Positions 7,255-9,261 of a stretch of 9,261 nucleotides of DNA are shown here, one piece after another; the stretch's first letter is position 1; each line of letters begins with the position of its first letter. The notes beneath the pieces were generated by a model. The model was not told where the DNA came from. It was given only the letters and a program-made list of their open reading frames with translations, and did no database searches. A program made the position numbers and the translations under genes. The DNA is from a bacterium. Lineage in GTDB: Bacteria; Verrucomicrobiota; Verrucomicrobiia; Limisphaerales; UBA11358. The stretch covers positions 1-9,261 of the forward strand of contig JAJXXI010000212.1 in the NCBI GenBank assembly GCA_021781185.1, in the 5' to 3' direction.

Positions 7255-7635
7255 TCAGTTCTTTTCCGAGCTTTTGGCGGCTTCGATGAGTTCCCAGAAC
7301 TTGGGGTTGTCCTGAAGCTGCTGGTCTTCACCGGTCTTGATGCCCGAGCGAAAGAAGAAATCCTTGAGCGTGTGCCGGCTCATAATGCGATGCACCAGCA
7401 CGCCGAGCTGGTGCCGTTCGAAATAGACCCGGTAATCACCCAGGCGGAAGCGATGGAGAATATGGCCGTCGCTCTCCAGCTTGCCGAAATCTTCCAGTTC
7501 CGTGCCGAGCACATGCTGGGGCAGACCGCGAAAATCACCGAGGATCTGGAGCTGCAGCTCCTTGGGCATCCGCGCGAGTTCGGACGCCGCCGTCGGCGTG
7601 AAGATGATTTGAAAGGCGTTCATCACAAGTTGCAT
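7255..7635 (-). CDS. RelE/ParE-superfamily toxin-like protein (solitary)
   Basis: A 126-residue protein with the RelE/ParE pattern: an N-terminal strand and helices (FQIIFTPTAASELARMPKE, about 8-26), then the typical beta-sheet signature HRFRLGDYRVYFE (61-73), and LGVLVHRIMSRHTLKDFFFR (77-96), where members of this fold carry basic residues used for RNA or target binding. It is longer than typical RelE proteins (about 90 residues) because of an acidic, helical C-terminal tail (about 97-126). No antitoxin-like small gene lies next to it on either side: the aminotransferase follows and a membrane protein precedes. The ATG at 7635 lies five bases after TATAAT, so the mRNA could be leaderless; an internal ATG at 7623 is an alternative start. 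RelE-like fold is moderately sure; toxicity is inference, and it may be a domesticated or solitary member. Confidence 0.7.
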   Translation of the reverse strand: MQLVMNAFQIIFTPTAASELARMPKELQLQILGDFRGLPQHVLGTELEDFGKLESDGHILHRFRLGDYRVYFERHQLGVLVHRIMSRHTLKDFFFRSGIKTGEDQQLQDNPKFWELIEAAKSSEKN

Positions 7636-7640
7636 CGGCG

Positions 7641-7670
7641 ATTATACGGCCGGGAATCCCGCAAGTTCAA
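7641..7670 (-). promoter_or_regulatory. Sigma-70-like promoter of the RelE-like gene with internal dyad
   Basis: On the minus strand TTGAAC (7665-7670) and a perfect TATAAT (7641-7646) are 18 bases apart, the best promoter match in the window. The start codon at 7635 follows after only five bases, implying a leaderless transcript. In the spacer, CGGGA-A-TCCCG (7651-7661) is a perfect 11-bp dyad placed where a repressor could block polymerase. Confidence 0.65.
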
Positions 7671-7687
7671 TCTTTCATTCCTTCCCC

Positions 7688-8743
7688 TCAGCCCAGCAGC
7701 CCCATTTTCAGGAAATAGCCGTAGGCCACCACCAGCGCCAGCCCGGCCAGTCGCGGCAGCCGCCCGAACACGGCTACGAACACGATGTGTCCCAGCGTTG
7801 CGCCGAGGAGAATGAACATGCCGGCCTGAAAAAACGCCGGCATCGCCATCGCATGAAACAGCAAATAGACGCCGAGACACAGCGGGATGGAGATGTGCGC
7901 ATCGCCGACCTGCGACGCGTAAACGACCTCTGGCTGTCTGCGCCATGCGTAATAAAACGCCAGCACCGCGTTGGGCAGCACCATCAGCCAGCCGCTCAAC
8001 CAGCCAAGGTGTTTCACGCTGATGAAGCCGGTGTGGATCTGCGAGATCCATTCCACCAGCCATTCCGTGCTGACGTAAATTCCCAGCGCCCCCACCGCCA
8101 GCAAGCCAAGATCCACCGGCAGCATCCAGGTGAATACCGATTTACCCTGCCGCACATTGGTCTTGAGCACTTCAAAAACGTGAAAGCATTGCCAGAACAG
8201 GAACAGCCCGATCAGCACCAGTCCGTCGTTGAAATCCAGCCGGCCTTTGCGTCCCATCGCCCAGACCGCGCCGGTGAAGAACAGCACCGCCGTCAGCGTG
8301 AGCAGGAGGGAAAGACGGTTCAACTGATGTTCCCGGCCGGCTTTGCCGCTGTTTTTGCCACCGGCTTTCGCCTCGGCCTTGACGTCGTTTTTTTTCCTTT
8401 TCTCCGCGCCCGTCTTTTTGTTCGGCAGCACGTTCATGCTCCAGAAGATGGCGGGCAGGCCGAGCACCAGCGTCATGTTGGTGACGTTGTTAACAAGCGA
8501 ATTGGTCATCACGTCCGCCCCGGAGCCGCCGGTCCGGCCGAGGATGAAGGCGAAGATCAGGTTGCCCATGCCGGAACAATACGGCATCACCAACGTGCCG
8601 AGCACCGTGCCCTCGAAACCGCCCGCGCTCATCGCCTCCAGCCGCCAGATCATCAGGAATGAGGCCGCCAGAAACAGCCCCAAAAACCACCACGGCGCCC
8701 AGATGCCCGTGGATTCGATCCAATGGATGAACGGATTAAGCAC
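7688..8743 (-). CDS. Divergent sodium/calcium-exchanger-like integral membrane protein
   Basis: A hydrophobic protein of 351 residues from the GTG at 8743; the frame stays open to a TTG at 8788 (366 residues), so the start is uncertain. I prefer GTG because TAAAAT stands seven bases before it and MLNPFIHW is a plausible N-terminus. By eye there are about 9-10 membrane segments in two halves, split by a Lys-rich cytoplasmic loop (about 107-138). The first half has a CaCA alpha-repeat-like block, GFEGTVLGTLVMPYCSGMGN, then NSLVNNVTNMTLVLGL (about 81-96), resembling the GNxxGSNxxNxxxxLG helix of exchangers. The second half has a matching block, GWLMVLPNAVLAFYYAW and SQVGDAHISIPLCLG. The usual GTSxPE signatures, whose Glu residues bind Ca2+, are not preserved in either half. 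Cation exchange is therefore a fold-level inference and the substrate is unknown. It ends 52 bases before the RelE-like start. Confidence 0.7.
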   Translation of the reverse strand: MLNPFIHWIESTGIWAPWWFLGLFLAASFLMIWRLEAMSAGGFEGTVLGTLVMPYCSGMGNLIFAFILGRTGGSGADVMTNSLVNNVTNMTLVLGLPAIFWSMNVLPNKKTGAEKRKKNDVKAEAKAGGKNSGKAGREHQLNRLSLLLTLTAVLFFTGAVWAMGRKGRLDFNDGLVLIGLFLFWQCFHVFEVLKTNVRQGKSVFTWMLPVDLGLLAVGALGIYVSTEWLVEWISQIHTGFISVKHLGWLSGWLMVLPNAVLAFYYAWRRQPEVVYASQVGDAHISIPLCLGVYLLFHAMAMPAFFQAGMFILLGATLGHIVFVAVFGRLPRLAGLALVVAYGYFLKMGLLG

Positions 8744-8800
8744 GCGGCGGATTTTAGGGAAAAAAAATTCCGGCGCGACAAAAACCAATCGCGATCAGGC

Positions 8801-8837
8801 AAAATAAAAAGCGGCGCGGAATGAATCCGCACCGCTT
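8801..8837 (-). terminator. Intrinsic terminator after the NIL-domain gene
   Basis: AAGCGG-C-GCGGA (8809-8820), a five-base loop and TCCGC-A-CCGCTT (8826-8837) form an 11-bp stem with one mismatch, followed on the minus strand by TTTTTATTTTG. It lies 19 bases after the TAA stop of the NIL gene and separates it from the exchanger-like gene. Confidence 0.88.
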
Positions 8838-8856
8838 GGCTTTCCCCACAAATGAA

Positions 8857-9144
8857 TTAACCGGCGATCACCCCAATCTCCACCGGTTCGACATTCACGC
8901 CGTTCTTCTCCAGCCATTTAATGGCGGCCTTCACCTCGTCGCGCGCACCGTCCAGTTCGAGGCAGACGATGCCGATTTCGTCGGTGATGCTGGCCTGGCG
9001 GATGTTGGTGACCACTTTGAACTTGTGGCCGATCTCGTAGATGAACGGTTTCTTGATGAGCTTGGGCGGATACATCAGCCACAGACGCTGTTGCGTGGGC
9101 GTGGTGGATTTCGTCGCCGAAAGTTTTTTCTTTGTCTTGGCCAT
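8857..9144 (-). CDS. Stand-alone NIL-domain protein
   Basis: A 95-residue protein made almost only of a NIL domain, the small ACT-like ligand-binding fold found at the C-terminus of the methionine importer ATPase MetN and beside some ferredoxins. After a Lys/Thr-rich N-terminal stretch (1-18, basic), the domain pattern is clear: QRLWLMYPPKLIKKPFIYEI (19-38), HKFKVVTNIRQASITD (40-55, matching the vNIl.a.i core), GIVCLELDGARDEVKAAIKW (58-77), then WLEKNGVNVEPVEI at the end. No ATPase, ferredoxin or methionine gene is adjacent, so it cannot be tied to MetN transport. It is probably a small cytosolic sensor or regulator, possibly of sulfur amino acids, but that is inference. The ATG at 9144 has no Shine-Dalgarno; an AT-rich dyad begins six bases upstream. 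A strong terminator follows. Confidence 0.87.
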   Translation of the reverse strand: MAKTKKKLSATKSTTPTQQRLWLMYPPKLIKKPFIYEIGHKFKVVTNIRQASITDEIGIVCLELDGARDEVKAAIKWLEKNGVNVEPVEIGVIAG

Positions 9145-9150
9145 AGAATT

Positions 9151-9167
9151 AAATAGTTGGACTATTT
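9151..9167. promoter_or_regulatory. Perfect 7-bp AT-rich dyad before the NIL gene (candidate operator)
   Basis: AAATAGT, three bases and ACTATTT form a perfect dyad whose inner edge is six bases upstream of the NIL-gene ATG. It falls where the core promoter or a very short leader must be. In an otherwise GC-rich region it stands out as AT-rich and symmetric, like an operator. As RNA the stem would be weak, so binding by a dimeric protein is the likelier reading. Confidence 0.45.
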
Positions 9168-9170
9168 TTG

Positions 9171-9199
9171 GCGGGGGCGTCCCCGCGAGCCGTGGCTCG
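9171..9199. repeat. Two adjacent GC-rich hairpins
   Basis: GCGGGG (9171-9176), loop GCGT and CCCCGC (9181-9186) form one perfect hairpin. CGAGC (9186-9190), loop CGTG and GCTCG (9195-9199) form a second, sharing one base. No T-run follows on either strand, so neither is a standard terminator. They lie between the NIL gene and a possible divergent gene at the right edge. Confidence 0.4.
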
Positions 9200-9241
9200 T
9201 CTGGCCGCCTCGTCCCACCCGCAATATGCTAGCCTCCCGCG

Positions 9242-9261
9242 ATGGCCGGGATGATGCTGAT
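9242..9261 (+). CDS. Possible start of a rightward gene (first codons only)
   Basis: An ATG at 9242 opens a frame (MAGMML...) that runs off the window. A weak -10-like TATGCT lies at 9225-9230, but there is no good -35 or Shine-Dalgarno. It would be divergent from the NIL gene. Six codons cannot identify a protein, and this may not be a gene start at all. Confidence 0.2.

Noticed and set aside
7787..8662. Plus-strand open frame opposite the membrane protein
   Set aside because: It is His/Gln/Arg-rich shadow coding; the minus-strand frame has clear transmembrane segments.
1..9261. CRISPR array, tRNA, rRNA, riboswitch or multi-gene defence system
   Set aside because: No regularly spaced direct repeats, no cloverleaf or rRNA-like sequence, and no nuclease, helicase or other defence-type gene cluster was found; the lone RelE-like gene is not enough.

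Overview
The window is GC-rich bacterial chromosome, dense with genes. The protein flavour (a PepF-like M3 peptidase tail, a PuuD-like amidotransferase next to an NtrC-type regulator, a free-standing NIL-domain protein, a divergent Na+/Ca2+-exchanger-like protein, a lineage-restricted helical protein) suggests a Verrucomicrobiota-like organism. That assignment comes from remembered resemblance only; no rRNA or marker gene is present.

Layout, left to right. (1) 1-402 (+) is the C-terminal end of an M3 oligoendopeptidase that enters from the left. (2) 416-2532 (-) is a two-gene operon: a class-I glutamine amidotransferase-like peptidase C26, then a full NtrC-type sigma-54 response regulator, joined by an ATGA stop/start overlap. 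(3) About 2540-4095 holds no intact gene. It is a scar of two dead insertion sequences meeting head to head near 3533-3553: an IS1182-family transposase remnant on (-) and an IS630-family remnant on (+), each missing its N-terminal part and each frameshifted. (4) 4096-5838 (-) encodes a 580-residue, mostly helical cytoplasmic protein of unknown function with an N-terminal coiled coil. (5) 5995-7170 (-) encodes a class I/II PLP aminotransferase of the aspartate aminotransferase type, followed by a clear intrinsic terminator. (6) 7255-7635 (-) encodes a lone RelE/ParE-like protein behind a strong sigma-70-like promoter whose -10 box almost touches the start codon. (7) 7688-8743 (-; frame open to 8788) encodes a divergent cation-exchanger-like membrane protein. 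(8) 8857-9144 (-) encodes a stand-alone NIL-domain protein with an intrinsic terminator after it and a perfect AT-rich dyad before its start. (9) 9145-9261 is intergenic, with two GC hairpins and possibly the first codons of a rightward gene at 9242.

Except for the first gene, the IS630 scrap and the doubtful right-edge start, everything is on the minus strand, but terminators and separate promoters suggest mostly short transcription units. The only tightly coupled pair is amidotransferase plus NtrC-type regulator. Several minus-strand genes have a -10-like hexamer 5-7 bases before the start codon and no Shine-Dalgarno sequence, which hints at leaderless mRNAs. I see no defence island, CRISPR array, tRNA or rRNA. 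The least explained items are the 580-residue protein, the exchanger homologue lacking the usual acidic signature residues, the toxin-like gene without a visible antitoxin, and the dyad before the NIL gene.
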